Assembly: GCA_027493525.1 (NCBI GenBank)
Contig: JAOSKN010000002.1
Location: 186,001 to 250,000, forward strand
DNA length: 64,000 nt
Source: Planctomycetota bacterium
GTDB lineage: Bacteria; Planctomycetota; SZUA-567; H5-PLA8
Direction: 5' to 3'
In this document: positions 20,284 through 29,384 of the stretch, in pieces
Layout of the letters: each line of letters opens with the position of its first letter
Numbering within the stretch: the first letter of the stretch is position 1
Program-made: the position numbers and the translations under genes
Notes under the pieces: generated by a model
Databases searched by the model: none
What the model saw: only the letters and a program-made list of their open reading frames with translations
Told to the model about the DNA's origin: nothing

Positions 20284-21482
20284 GCCCGGACGCGTTCGAC
20301 GCGCTGTGCGCTTCGCACCGGGACGGCTTCAGCCTCCCGCAGGCGTTCTACGGCGACCCGCGCGTGCACGCGCTGGACCTGGAGCGCCTCTGGCGGCGAC
20401 GCTGGCTCTTCGCGGGGCACGCGAGCCGCATCGCGCAGCCGGGCGATTACACGCTCTTCAAGTTGGGCGACGACGAGTTGATCCTCACGCGCAATGCGCA
20501 GGGCGAGGCGCGCGCGCTCTTCAACACCTGCACGCACCGCGGCTCGGCGCTCTGTCTGGAACCTTGCGGGCACGCCGCGAAGTTCGTCTGCCCGTACCAC
20601 CAGTGGGTCTTCGACGCCGACGGCGAGCTGCGCTCGGCGCGCAACATGCCGGACGATTTCGACAAGGCCTCGTTCGGCCTGCGACGCGCGCACATTCGCG
20701 AACTGGAGAGTCTTCTCTTCGTCTGCTTCGCCGAGGAGCCGCCGGACTTCGAGCCATTCGCAAACGCCATGCGCCCGCACCTGAAGCTGCACGGCTTGCC
20801 GCGCGCGAAGGTCGCCGCCACGCGCGCCTACGAGCTGCGCGCCAACTGGAAGTTGATGGCGGAGAACTTCTTCGAGTGCAACCACTGCCCAACGGGGCAT
20901 CCCGAATACTGCAAGGCCATGGCCGGCATCACGCCGCCGCCGCGCGTTGAAGACCGCGAGGCCGAAAGGGCGCACGTCGAAACGCAGCGCGCGTGGGTCG
21001 CGCGGCGCGGCCTGGCGCAACAACTGTCGTTCGAAGCGGGCGGGTGGTTCCACCTCAACCACATGCCGCTGCGCCCGGGCTTCGTCACGCAAAGCCTCGA
21101 CGGCAAGCCCGTCGCGCCGCTGATGGGCGAGCACACGGCTTACGAGGCGCCCGCCTTCGCGATCGTCGCGTACCCCAATTTCTGGTTCGAGGCCGGGCCG
21201 GACGTGGCCGTCACGCTGCGCACGCTGCCCAGAGGGCCGCAGGAGCTGAGCGTCGAGGCCGAGTGGCTCGTGCATGCCGACGCCGTCGAAGGCCGCGATT
21301 ACGACCTCGAGCGCGTGATGGGCCTCTGGAAGGCCACCGGCGAGCAGGATTGGGCGCTGATCGAGAACAACCAGCGCGGCGTGAATTCCAGCCGCTATCG
21401 GCCCGGGCCTTACAGCCCCGCGTCCGAGGGCGGCTGCCGGCGCTTCGTCGCGTGGTACCTCGACCAGTTGAGAAAGGCCTGA
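20265..21482 (+). CDS. Rieske non-haem iron oxygenase, alpha subunit (CntA/GbcA-like)
   Basis: 405 residues. The Rieske [2Fe-2S] ligands are Cys89, His91, Cys109 and His112 (CTH, 17 residues, CPYH). The mononuclear iron site is in [16 protein letters not shown], giving His207 and His212, with a likely Asp ligand in [13 protein letters not shown] near the C-terminus. The bridging acid between the two centres is Glu204 rather than the usual Asp, as in carnitine/betaine demethylating oxygenases. The start overlaps the GH4 gene and has GGAAAGGAG before it. No reductase or ferredoxin gene lies nearby. Oxidative demethylation of a sugar substrate is an inference from context. Confidence 0.92.
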   Translation: MSRDRLSPDAFDALCASHRDGFSLPQAFYGDPRVHALDLERLWRRRWLFAGHASRIAQPGDYTLFKLGDDELILTRNAQGEARALFNTCTHRGSALCLEPCGHAAKFVCPYHQWVFDADGELRSARNMPDDFDKASFGLRRAHIRELESLLFVCFAEEPPDFEPFANAMRPHLKLHGLPRAKVAATRAYELRANWKLMAENFFECNHCPTGHPEYCKAMAGITPPPRVEDREAERAHVETQRAWVARRGLAQQLSFEAGGWFHLNHMPLRPGFVTQSLDGKPVAPLMGEHTAYEAPAFAIVAYPNFWFEAGPDVAVTLRTLPRGPQELSVEAEWLVHADAVEGRDYDLERVMGLWKATGEQDWALIENNQRGVNSSRYRPGPYSPASEGGCRRFVAWYLDQLRKA

Positions 21483-21484
21483 GC

Positions 21485-22435
21485 ATGCCCGAGACGCTGG
21501 ACGTTCTCGCCGCCGCCGACCTGTGCGTGGATCTGGTCTTGCGCGGCGACGTGCGCCCGCGCTTCGGGCAGGCCGAGCAGCTCGTGGAAGGCTACGCGCT
21601 GGAGCTGGGCGGCTCGGCGTGCCTCTTCGCGAGCCAGTTCGCGAAGCTCGGCGGGCGCGCAGGCGTCGCGGGGTTCCTCGGCGCGGACCTCTTCGGGCGC
21701 TTCGCGCGGGAGCGGCTCGCCGAGTGCGGCGTGGAGGTCTCGCGGGTCCGCGCGCGGACGGGCCTCCAGACCGGCCTGGGCCTGGCCCTTGCCGCGCCGG
21801 ACGACCGCGCGATCCTGACCTGCCTGGGTTCCATCGACGCGGCCGAGCCGGAGGATCTCGATCCGGCGTGGCTCGGCGCGTGCCGGCACTGGCACATCGC
21901 GAGTTATTTTCTGCTGCGCAAGCTGCGCCCACACTGGCCGGCGTGGCTGCGCCGCGCGCGCGAAGCCGGCGTCACGGTCTCGCTCGATCCGAATTTCGAT
22001 CCCGACGAACGCTGGGCCGGCGTGCGCGAACTGCTCCCTCTGGTGGACGTGTTCCTGCCCAACGCGACCGAGGCCCGCGCGATCGCAGGGGTGGGCGACC
22101 TGCGCGAAGCCGGCCGCCGGCTCGCCGCGCGCGGGCCGCTGACCGTGATCAAGTGCGGCGCCGAAGGCGTGCTGGCCTTCGACGGCACGCGGGCATTCGA
22201 ACGCGTGGCCGAGCCGGCGCCGCGCATCGCCGATGCCATCGGCGCGGGCGACTGCTTCGATGCGGGCTTCCTCCGCGCGTGGCAGGCGGGGCTCGAACTC
22301 GGCGCGTGCCTCGCGTGGGGGCAGCGCTGCGCGGCGGCGTCGCTGGCGGAGCCGGGCGGGGTGCGCGGGCAGCTCGCGTGCATGGCGGACGCCTTCCGGG
22401 TTGGATCGGGACGCATGAAGGAGGCCTCCGTATGA
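21485..22435 (+). CDS. PfkB-family sugar kinase
   Basis: 316 residues, typical length. PfkB kinases phosphorylate sugars or sugar phosphates with ATP. The N-terminal glycine motif is ELGGSACLFASQFAKLG and the anion-hole/catalytic motif DAIGAGDCFDAGF places the base at Asp256. It follows the Rieske gene by 2 bases and its stop overlaps the aldolase ATG (ATGA). Next to a class II aldolase it plausibly makes the bisphosphate that the aldolase splits. Confidence 0.93.
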   Translation: MPETLDVLAAADLCVDLVLRGDVRPRFGQAEQLVEGYALELGGSACLFASQFAKLGGRAGVAGFLGADLFGRFARERLAECGVEVSRVRARTGLQTGLGLALAAPDDRAILTCLGSIDAAEPEDLDPAWLGACRHWHIASYFLLRKLRPHWPAWLRRAREAGVTVSLDPNFDPDERWAGVRELLPLVDVFLPNATEARAIAGVGDLREAGRRLAARGPLTVIKCGAEGVLAFDGTRAFERVAEPAPRIADAIGAGDCFDAGFLRAWQAGLELGACLAWGQRCAAASLAEPGGVRGQLACMADAFRVGSGRMKEASV

Positions 22436-23301
22436 GCGCCACGACGCTGGAGCGAACGGGGCGCGGCGCGGCGTTCCTCGAAGCGGTCCACGCGCGGCGC
22501 AACGCCGGAGGCGCGCTGCTGGCGACGAACTTCTACAACGCCGAGACGCTCCTGGCCGTGCTCCGCGCGGCCCGGGAGGCCGGCGATGAATTGATCCTCC
22601 AGACGAGCCCCTCGACGCTGGCGTATCTGGGCGTGGAGACGGCCGCGGCGCTGGCGCGCGCGGCGGCACGGGAAGCCGGCGTGCGCGCGTGGCTGCATCT
22701 CGACCATGCCGCCGACGACGCGCTGATCGAGCGCTGCCTGGAGGCCGGCTGGGACAGCGTGATGATCGACGCCAGCGAGGCCCCCTTCGACGAGAACGTA
22801 GCGCGCACCCGCGCGGTGGCCGAACGAGCGCACGCCTCCGGCGCGGCGGTGGAGGCCGAGCTGGGGTACGTGCCCAAGCTCGGGCAGCGCGAAGCCACTG
22901 AGGCGGGTTTCACGGCGCCCGAGGAGGCGCGGCGCTTCGTCGAGGCGACCGGCGTGGATCTGCTCGCCGTGGCCGTCGGCACCGCGCACGGCTTCTATAA
23001 GCGCGAGCCGAAGCTGGACCTGCCCAGGCTGGAGCGGATCCGCGCGGCGACGGACGTCCCGCTGGTGCTCCACGGCGCTTCGGGCGTGCCGCCCGCGCAG
23101 TGGCGCGCGGCGATCGCGCGCGGCGTCGCGAAGATCAACTTCGCCACCGAGATTAAGGACGCCTTCACCCGCGGGCTGCGCGACGCGCTGGCCGGCGGCG
23201 AGATCGACCTGCGCAAGACCTTTCCCCCGGCGATGGACGCCGTGACCGAACTGGTTGCCGGGAAGTTGCGGGTCTGCCGCGGCGAGGGGGGCTCGGTTTA
23301 A
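22432..23301 (+). CDS. Class II fructose/tagatose-bisphosphate aldolase family
   Basis: 289 residues. Zinc ligands are visible as His92 in HLDHAADD, His186 in GTAHGFY and His214 in LHGASG; EAELGYVP (141-148) is the second family signature. The sequence is closest in feel to tagatose-1,6-bisphosphate aldolases (KbaY/GatY). It cleaves a ketose bisphosphate into dihydroxyacetone phosphate and an aldehyde. The start overlaps the kinase stop by 4 bases, showing translational coupling. Confidence 0.92.
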   Translation: MSATTLERTGRGAAFLEAVHARRNAGGALLATNFYNAETLLAVLRAAREAGDELILQTSPSTLAYLGVETAAALARAAAREAGVRAWLHLDHAADDALIERCLEAGWDSVMIDASEAPFDENVARTRAVAERAHASGAAVEAELGYVPKLGQREATEAGFTAPEEARRFVEATGVDLLAVAVGTAHGFYKREPKLDLPRLERIRAATDVPLVLHGASGVPPAQWRAAIARGVAKINFATEIKDAFTRGLRDALAGGEIDLRKTFPPAMDAVTELVAGKLRVCRGEGGSV

Positions 23302-23331
23302 CCACAGAGGTCGCAGAGGGCACAGAGAAGG
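23299..23331. repeat. Degenerate nonamer repeat (xxxCAGAGx)
   Basis: After the aldolase stop lies CCACAGAGG, TCGCAGAGG, GCACAGAGA: three 9-mers sharing CAGAG in phase. Sequences of this CACAGAG type recur between genes in many bacterial genomes. A short inverted repeat (AACCGCG with CGCGGT) follows before the SIS gene. Only one copy of the array is seen in this window. Confidence 0.4.
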
Positions 23332-23421
23332 ATTTAAGTTGGCCAGAAACTTGAAGCTTAAACCGCGAACGAACCATGCTCTGCGTTTACGCGGTCATAA
23401 CCACACCACGAGGCTAAGACG

Positions 23422-24465
23422 ATGACCGAACTACGCCGAAACATCGAGACGCAGCCGGGCGAGTTGCTCAGGACGCTGCGCCACACGCTGGGGCCGGGGC
23501 GCGAGGACCTGCGCCTGGCCGCGCGACTCGTGCGCGAAGCGCGGCACGTCTACATCACGGGGATCGGATCGAGCTGGCACGCGGGAATGGCCGTCGCGGC
23601 GCTTTTCGAGGCCGCCGGCAGGCCGGTGCATCTGGTGGACGCCTCCGAATTGCTGCATGCCCACGCGCTCCCGCGGCAAGCGTGCATCGTCGCGCTCTCG
23701 CGCAGCGGGAAGAGCGTCGAGATCGTGGAACTGCTCGAGAAGGCCGCGCGCGCCGGCGCGCGCGTGGCCGGGATCACCAACACGCCGGAGAGCCCGCTCG
23801 CAGAGCGCGCCGATGCGGTGCTGCGGCTGGAGGCGGCCTTCGATCACAACATCTCGATCGCGATGTACTCGGCGCTGACGCTCGCCGGCGGGCTGTTGGC
23901 CGAAGAAGCCCTTGGGCGACTTGACGAAGCGCTCGCGCGGGGCCTGGAGCGCGCGCTGGAGGCCGCGCCCGAGGCGCTGCGGCGCTGGTCGGCGCAGATC
24001 GAGGACCATCCGTGGTTCGCGGCCGAAGCGCCGGCGTACTTCCTGGCGCGCGGCGCGGGGCTGGCGGCGGCGCACGAGACGCGCCTCCTGTGGGAAGAGG
24101 GCGCCAAGGCGCCGGCCTGCGCCATGACCACCGGCGGCTTCCGGCACGGCCCGCAGGAGATGCTCGCGCCCGGCGTGCGCCTCGGGATCTGGATCCACGA
24201 GACGATCCTCCGCGACGCGGACCTGGCCTTGGCCGCCGACGCGCGAAACTTCGGCGCGAAGGTGCTGCTGATCGGGCGGGGCTTGCCGCGCGAGGCCGGC
24301 GATCTGGTCCTCGAGCCGCCCGCCGCGCCGCCGCGCTGGAGCTTCCTGCTTGAAATCCTGCCCGGCCAACTCGCCGCGGAACGCCTGGCGCGGCTGCGCG
24401 GCGTGGACTGCGACGAATTCCGCATCTGCCCCTACATCATTCAGGCCGAAGGCGGGCTGGCCTGA
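23422..24465 (+). CDS. SIS-domain sugar isomerase/deaminase (AgaS/GlmS-like)
   Basis: 347 residues with two SIS domains. The first has YITGIGSSWHAGMA and a phosphosugar-binding loop ALSRSGKSVEIVELL. The second includes ARGAGLAAAHETRLLWEEGAK and ends DEFRICPYIIQAEGG. It lacks the glutamine amidotransferase domain of GlmS, so it resembles AgaS-type aldose-ketose isomerases or amino-sugar-phosphate deaminases. It is the last gene of the GH4 operon, separated by 120 bp. With a PfkB kinase and KbaY-like aldolase it recalls the galactosamine pathway order, though the sugar here is unknown. Confidence 0.9.
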   Translation: MTELRRNIETQPGELLRTLRHTLGPGREDLRLAARLVREARHVYITGIGSSWHAGMAVAALFEAAGRPVHLVDASELLHAHALPRQACIVALSRSGKSVEIVELLEKAARAGARVAGITNTPESPLAERADAVLRLEAAFDHNISIAMYSALTLAGGLLAEEALGRLDEALARGLERALEAAPEALRRWSAQIEDHPWFAAEAPAYFLARGAGLAAAHETRLLWEEGAKAPACAMTTGGFRHGPQEMLAPGVRLGIWIHETILRDADLALAADARNFGAKVLLIGRGLPREAGDLVLEPPAAPPRWSFLLEILPGQLAAERLARLRGVDCDEFRICPYIIQAEGGLA

Positions 24466-24598
24466 AGGGCGGAGCATCTCGAGACCCGGCATGCAGCGCG
24501 CCGAAAAAAGCGTGAATTCAGGGCCTGCCGCGGCACAATAAGCCCCGGGACGGACGGGCGCGCGCGCGCCCCTTCGCGCCGCCCCCGGGAGCCTGAGC

Positions 24599-25744
24599 TT
24601 GCGTACGTCTCGCGTCGTGATCCCCTGCGTCGTTCTTCTTTCCGTGCTGGGCTTGGCGGACGCATGCGCCGAAGGCGACGCGCCGCCTGCCGCCGAGGGC
24701 AAGGCGGATTACCTGGTTCGCCCGGGCGACCTGCTGGGGCTGTGGGTCTACAAGGTCCCCGACTTTCAGATCGAATTGCGCGTGGCGCCGAACGGAAACC
24801 TTCGCGTCCCCGTGGTGGGAAGCCTCGACGCGGCGGGCAAGACCCTCGAAGCGCTGACCGAAGCCATCGTCGAGGGCCTGAAGAAGCGGGCGCATCTGCT
24901 CGATCCCCAAGTCGCTCTGACGGTGAAAGAGTTCGCTCAGGAGATCGCCTACATCCACGGCGCGGTCATTGGGTCCAAGGAGTTCAAGCTGCCGAACGAC
25001 CGGAGCATGACGGTGAGCCAGGCGGTGGCGGTGGGCGGGGGCCTGCGCCCCGAAGCGCGCGCGGACGCCGTGCGGGTCATCCGCCGGACGCGCGGCGGCA
25101 AGAACAAGGAGATCGTCGTCGACCTGATCCAGGTCACCGAGGGGGGCAAGCCCGAACTCGATATCTCGCTGGAGCCGGGCGACGTGGTCTACGTGCCCTA
25201 CGAGACGGGGGGTCTTCGTGATCGGCGGCGTCCAGCATCCCGGGTACTTCGACCAGCTCCACGTCCAGGCGGTCGCGCGGGGCGGCCGGGTCACCGCGTC
25301 GCAGGCGCTGGCGCTGGCCGGCGGGCTGGTCAACGGCGCGCTGGCCGAGCGCGCGCAGGTGATTCGCCGCGGCGCGCCTGGGGCCACGCCGCAGATCGAG
25401 AGCGTTAACCTCCACGCGCTCATGACCGCCTCGTCCCAGAACGACGCGCTGATGCAGCCCGGCGATACGCTCTTCATTCCCCAGGGCGAAGGCATCTACG
25501 TGCTCGGCGACGTGCGCAAGGGCGGCGTCTTCTATCCCCGGCCGGCGGGCGGTTGACGGTGACCAAGGCGCTGAGCATGGCGGAAGGGATCGAGAAGTTC
25601 GCGAAGCTCTCCAGCGTCCGCGTGATCCGCAAGAATGGCATCACCGAGATCAACGTGGACGACCTGACCAAGAAGGAAGGCAGCCTGTCCAAGGATATCG
25701 AACTGGAACCCGGCGACGTGGTCTACGTGCCGAAGGGCTTTTAG
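24599..25744 (+). CDS. Wza-like polysaccharide export protein, two frameshifts
   Basis: About 380 residues spread over three reading frames. It starts at TTG with GGAG before it and a signal peptide. YLVRPGDLLGLWVYKVPDF opens the export domain, followed by an SLBB segment (IAYIHGAVIGSKEFKLP). At the G6 run 25207-25212 the frame shifts to VFVIGGVQHPGYFDQ (second SLBB). Near 25545 it shifts again to LTVTKALSMAEGIEKF, ending DIELEPGDVVYVPKGF. The two shifts cancel, but the unshifted frame has a stop in between. The family forms outer-membrane channels for capsule or exopolysaccharide. Errors in the assembly or genuine decay are both possible. Confidence 0.75.
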
Positions 25745-25789
25745 CGTGAACCGGTTGGCGGCCTGATACCTGAGCGGCGAAGCGAACGC

Positions 25790-26746
25790 TTACGGCGCGT
25801 CGATCTCTTCGGCCTTCTGGCGGCTGGTGGTCTCGGCCTGCTTGATCAGGAGTTCCTTCTGCCGCTCCGCGGCCTCGCGGCGCGCTTCGGCTTCCTTCTG
25901 GGCCAGGGTCTCGGGGGTATCCTGCGGCGCTTCGACGACGATCTCGCGGCCGTCCTGCGTGACGATGGTGATCGGGCGCGAGGTGCCCTTGATCTGGTCC
26001 ATGGTGGCTCGGCGCAGGCGGCCGATCTCATGCTGCACGGCTTGGAAGGCCCAGCGCACGTGGCTCCACTTGCGCGGCTCGTTGCGCAATTCCTCTTCCA
26101 GGACCAGCGCGCTGCGCTTGGCGCTCATGCAGTGGTCGCGGAAGTTGGCGCTGTTGCGCCAGGTCTCGGCCAGGATGTTCACCTGCTTGCCCAGCGCCTC
26201 GGCGTTGTAAATCAGCCGCGTGCGCTCCTTGCCGCCGGAATCGAGGTCCTCGGAGATCTGGTACACGGTCTTCTTCATGTCCGAGAGGACGCGATAGGCC
26301 TGGTCTTCCTTGGCGGTGAGCACGCCCTCGGGCTTGAAATCCTCGAGTTCGACCCAGAACGGCCCTTTGCGCCGTTCGGCCGTGGCGGTGGGCAGGTCGG
26401 CGGTCAGGTCGTTGGGAAGCTGCGCGGGCGCGGGCAGATCCACGTCGAGCGGGTCGGCAAGAGACTCGCGCGGACGGCTTTCGGGGCCCGGCAGCGCCAG
26501 CGGAACGGGCGAGACCGGTTCGTCTTCGGACGGGAGAACCTTGAGCGGGCGTTCGGCGCCGAGCGGAGGTCGGGGCTCGTCGGTCGTGCGCACGACCCGC
26601 GGCGGCGCCGGTATTCCGGGCGTGACCAGTTCGGGCGGCTTCACGGGCGCCGGAACCAGTTCGTCTTCCATGCCGTCGCCAACCATGTCGGAAGCCAGGA
26701 CGCTTCCAGCAAGGCAGAGGCTAAGACACCATCCGAATCGCAGCAT
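25790..26746 (-). CDS. Secreted coiled-coil protein, unknown
   Basis: 318 residues from MLRFGWCLSLCLAGSVLAS, a clear signal peptide. A Pro-rich region (30-135) is followed by a charged helical region. The C-terminus (about 275-318) is a strongly predicted coiled coil full of Glu, Ala, Arg and Lys. A further start 10 codons upstream is possible. I do not recognise a family. It converges on the Wza-like gene. Confidence 0.7.
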   Translation of the reverse strand: MLRFGWCLSLCLAGSVLASDMVGDGMEDELVPAPVKPPELVTPGIPAPPRVVRTTDEPRPPLGAERPLKVLPSEDEPVSPVPLALPGPESRPRESLADPLDVDLPAPAQLPNDLTADLPTATAERRKGPFWVELEDFKPEGVLTAKEDQAYRVLSDMKKTVYQISEDLDSGGKERTRLIYNAEALGKQVNILAETWRNSANFRDHCMSAKRSALVLEEELRNEPRKWSHVRWAFQAVQHEIGRLRRATMDQIKGTSRPITIVTQDGREIVVEAPQDTPETLAQKEAEARREAAERQKELLIKQAETTSRQKAEEIDAP

Positions 26747-26895
26747 ACGCGTTTCCCGAGTCCCTTGGCGTTCCATGAGATCAGACGCACTCAGGGAGCC
26801 CTTGAATCGAAGGAAATATGCTACAGGGCCGAATTCGAATGGCAGCAAAATTCCGGCAACCCGTGATGGCACAACGTGCGTGCCGCGGGGGTGCA

Positions 26896-26924
26896 TAAAA
26901 AAAGCCCCCCGAGCCGGGGGGCTT
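26896..26924 (-). terminator. Rho-independent terminator
   Basis: A 9-bp stem (AAGCCCCCC with GGGGGGCTT) and 5-base loop at 26902-26924, flanked by seven A on the plus strand, terminate the minus-strand gene that ends at 26952. Confidence 0.88.
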
Positions 26925-26951
26925 GAAGGCGTCTCGATCCAAAGGCAACGC

Positions 26952-27767
26952 TCAGGGCTGGGCGGTCTGGAGCAGGGCTTCCTGCGCGAGCAGGATGCTG
27001 GCGCCGTTGAGGTTCCAGAATTCCTGCCATTCAGCCTGATTCCGGCCGGGCAACTCGCCTTTGAAGTTCGAGTGGTTCTGAACGATGTTCACCAGGACCT
27101 CGTAGGCGACTTCGGCCAGGGGGCGCTGCCGCGTGGCGCGGCGCGGGGCCTGCAGGCTGTACGACTTCGCCGGATACGCATCCTGCGCGGCCATGGCGTC
27201 GATCAGGTGCGGGACCGCGGAGCGCCCCAGCTTCACCAATTCGGCCTGCGCCGTGCGCCATTCCGGTGACGTGAGGAGGCGGATGTTCTTGCGGATGAAG
27301 CCTTCCTCCAGCAGCTTCTGCCGGGCGCGGAGCAGGGCGACGCGCTCGGCGAACTCCGGATCGGGCTCCTGGATCACGACGACTCCCGCCTTATCTTCCT
27401 TCTTCTCATCCTTCTCCTCATCCTCGGCCGCTTCGTTCTTGGGGACTTCCCGAGCTTCGTCTTCCTCCGCCTTCGCGGGTGGCGCGAGTTCGGTGGTCTC
27501 GGCGGCCGGCTCGGACTTGGCCGCCGGAGCGGTTTCCAGGGTCGCTTCGCCGCCGCTTTCCGTCTTGACGGTGGCCGAACCGGACTTCTCGGCCTGCACG
27601 ATGTCCGGGTACTTCTTCTTGGCTTCTTCCCACGTATAGCGGACGCCGTCCACGATCACGTCGGGGTGGTTGGCTTCGCCGCCTTCTTCCGCGCGCAGCG
27701 AGCCGGCCAAGCCGGATCCGAGCGCGACGACCAGCAGCCCCGTGATGAACCGCGCAGCCTGGGACAT
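26952..27767 (-). CDS. Secreted protein with acidic linker, HEAT-like C-terminus
   Basis: 271 residues. The second of two adjacent ATGs (MSQAARF) is preferred because AGGAGG lies 7 bases before it but only 1 base before the first. A signal peptide ends SLRA. A low-complexity Glu/Lys/Ala region runs from about 50 to 130. The C-terminal 130 residues are helical (ALLRARQKLLEEGFIRKNI, LVKLGRSAVPHLIDAMAAQD), the second part resembling a HEAT repeat. Function unknown. Confidence 0.75.
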   Translation of the reverse strand: MSQAARFITGLLVVALGSGLAGSLRAEEGGEANHPDVIVDGVRYTWEEAKKKYPDIVQAEKSGSATVKTESGGEATLETAPAAKSEPAAETTELAPPAKAEEDEAREVPKNEAAEDEEKDEKKEDKAGVVVIQEPDPEFAERVALLRARQKLLEEGFIRKNIRLLTSPEWRTAQAELVKLGRSAVPHLIDAMAAQDAYPAKSYSLQAPRRATRQRPLAEVAYEVLVNIVQNHSNFKGELPGRNQAEWQEFWNLNGASILLAQEALLQTAQP

Positions 27768-27859
27768 GCCCATGCCTCCTGTTCGGGTACCTCGAAAAAG
27801 GTAAGCCCCACCATGGTCAGGAATGGCGGCGCGCATGTCAAGACGGAAAAGGGGAGGGG

Positions 27860-28357
27860 TCAGACGGCCCGAATCGTATCGCCGGGCCGGATCACGCCTT
27901 CGGTGAGGATCCCCGCGCGCAGGCCGCCGCGATGGACCAGCCCCGGCAGGACTTCCTTGGACGTGTACTTGACCAGATCGCTGCAAGGCTGGCAGAGCCG
28001 GATGCCCTTGATCCGCACGGAGCCGATGGTGAATTCCCGCCCGACGAGCTGGTTCAGGTCGATGCCCGAGGTCAGGATATTCCGGCGCGTCTCGTTTGAA
28101 TGCAGGTCGATCCCGTGATTCTGGCGCAGCCACTCGAGCTGTTCGCGGGCGATCAACGTCAGCTCCTTGCCGGGGTCCTTGTGGCCTTCCGGGACGAAAT
28201 TCTTGTGCCCCGCGACGCCGCATTTCGGAACCAGCCGCACTTCGGAGACCCGTTGCGGCGCCACGTGCCGCTGCGGGACGATGTAAATCTCTTCGACGCG
28301 CCCTTCAGTCAGCGTGTCCGTCGTCGCGGGGATCGATTGGGGTTGGGTCGAGGCCAT
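27860..28357 (-). CDS. MOSC-domain protein
   Basis: 165 residues, a single MOSC domain. The conserved features are TRRNILTSGIDLNQLVGREF, the cysteine motif GIRLCQPC around residue 120 and the end GLRAGILTEGVIRPGDTI. MOSC domains carry sulfur or bind molybdenum cofactor. No molybdoenzyme gene is nearby, so the partner is unknown. It stands alone, with a 92-bp gap to the next gene downstream. Confidence 0.87.
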   Translation of the reverse strand: MASTQPQSIPATTDTLTEGRVEEIYIVPQRHVAPQRVSEVRLVPKCGVAGHKNFVPEGHKDPGKELTLIAREQLEWLRQNHGIDLHSNETRRNILTSGIDLNQLVGREFTIGSVRIKGIRLCQPCSDLVKYTSKEVLPGLVHRGGLRAGILTEGVIRPGDTIRAV

Positions 28358-28566
28358 GCGTAGGGACTCCTGTGCGCCGCGCGAAGCTGCTATGTCGATT
28401 TAGCTGCCGATTCTTCAGTGAATATACACCATCTCCGTCACGCGTGCGCCCGCGGGGCTTAACCGGGAAATGGATTTGAGCGCGACTATTCTACGCCAGA
28501 GGGTTGCGCTGGAAGTTGGAATGCCTGCCGGGATGCTTGCGCGCTTATTCTTCGCCGCGGCTTGCC

Positions 28567-29322
28567 TTATCCTACGAGCGTACCGATCTTTTCGGCTTCT
28601 CCGGTCACCGCCCGCAGGATGTTCCCCTTCTGCTCCAGGCTGAAGACGAAGATGGGGAGCTTGTTGTCCATGCACAGGCTGATGGCGGTCATGTCCATCA
28701 CGCCCAGGCGCTTCCGGATCACGTCCATGTGGCTGAGGCGCTTGAAACGCTTCGCGTTGCGGTGGGTCTTGGGATCGAGGTCGTAGACCCCGTCGACCTT
28801 GGTGGCCTTCATCAGCACTTGGACGTCGAGTTCCATGCCGCGCAGGGCGGCGGTGGTGTCGGTGCTGAAGTACGGGTGCCCGGTGCCGCCGGCGAGGATC
28901 ACGATGCGCTTCTTTTCGAGATGGCGCAAGGCGCGCCGGCGGATGTACGGCTCGGCGACCGCGCGCGCCTCGATGGCGCTCATCACGCGCGTCTGCCCGC
29001 CGAGGCTCTCCAGGGCGTCCTGTAGCGCCAGGGCGTTGATCATCGTGGCCAGCATGCCCATGTAATCGGCGGTGGCGCGGTGCAGCAAGCCGGATTCCTG
29101 GCTGGCCTTCTGGCCGCGGATCACGTTCCCGCCGCCGATGACCATGGCGATCTCGACGCCCAGTTCCGCGACCTCCAGCACCTGGCTGCAGATGCCCTTC
29201 AGCCGCGAGGTCTCCAAACCCTTGCCCGCCGCGCCGCCGAGCATCTCGCCGGAGAGCTTCAGCATGATGCGCCGATAGGCGGGCTTGCGGCCGCCCTTGG
29301 AGCCATCCTTCGCTTTACTCAT
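28567..29322 (-). CDS. pyrH: UMP kinase
   Basis: 251 residues. It phosphorylates UMP to UDP in pyrimidine synthesis. Signatures are [13 protein letters not shown] at the N-terminus, [13 protein letters not shown], and [20 protein letters not shown] in the middle. The start MSKAKDG follows an in-frame extension that overlaps the tsf terminator and is unlikely to be translated. It lies downstream of tsf, the classic rpsB-tsf-pyrH order, but a terminator separates it from tsf. Confidence 0.96.
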   Translation of the reverse strand: MSKAKDGSKGGRKPAYRRIMLKLSGEMLGGAAGKGLETSRLKGICSQVLEVAELGVEIAMVIGGGNVIRGQKASQESGLLHRATADYMGMLATMINALALQDALESLGGQTRVMSAIEARAVAEPYIRRRALRHLEKKRIVILAGGTGHPYFSTDTTAALRGMELDVQVLMKATKVDGVYDLDPKTHRNAKRFKRLSHMDVIRKRLGVMDMTAISLCMDNKLPIFVFSLEQKGNILRAVTGEAEKIGTLVG

Positions 29323-29354
29323 CGCCTCGCCCCGCTGCGTGCTTCGACTTCCAA

Positions 29355-29380
29355 CAAAAAAGGCCGCCTTGCGGCGGCCT
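29355..29380 (-). terminator. Rho-independent terminator after tsf
   Basis: An 8-bp stem AGGCCGCC/GGCGGCCT with a TTGC loop (29361-29380), flanked by six A on the plus strand, lies just past the tsf stop. It should uncouple pyrH from rpsB-tsf at least partly. Confidence 0.85.
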
Positions 29381-29384
29381 CGGC

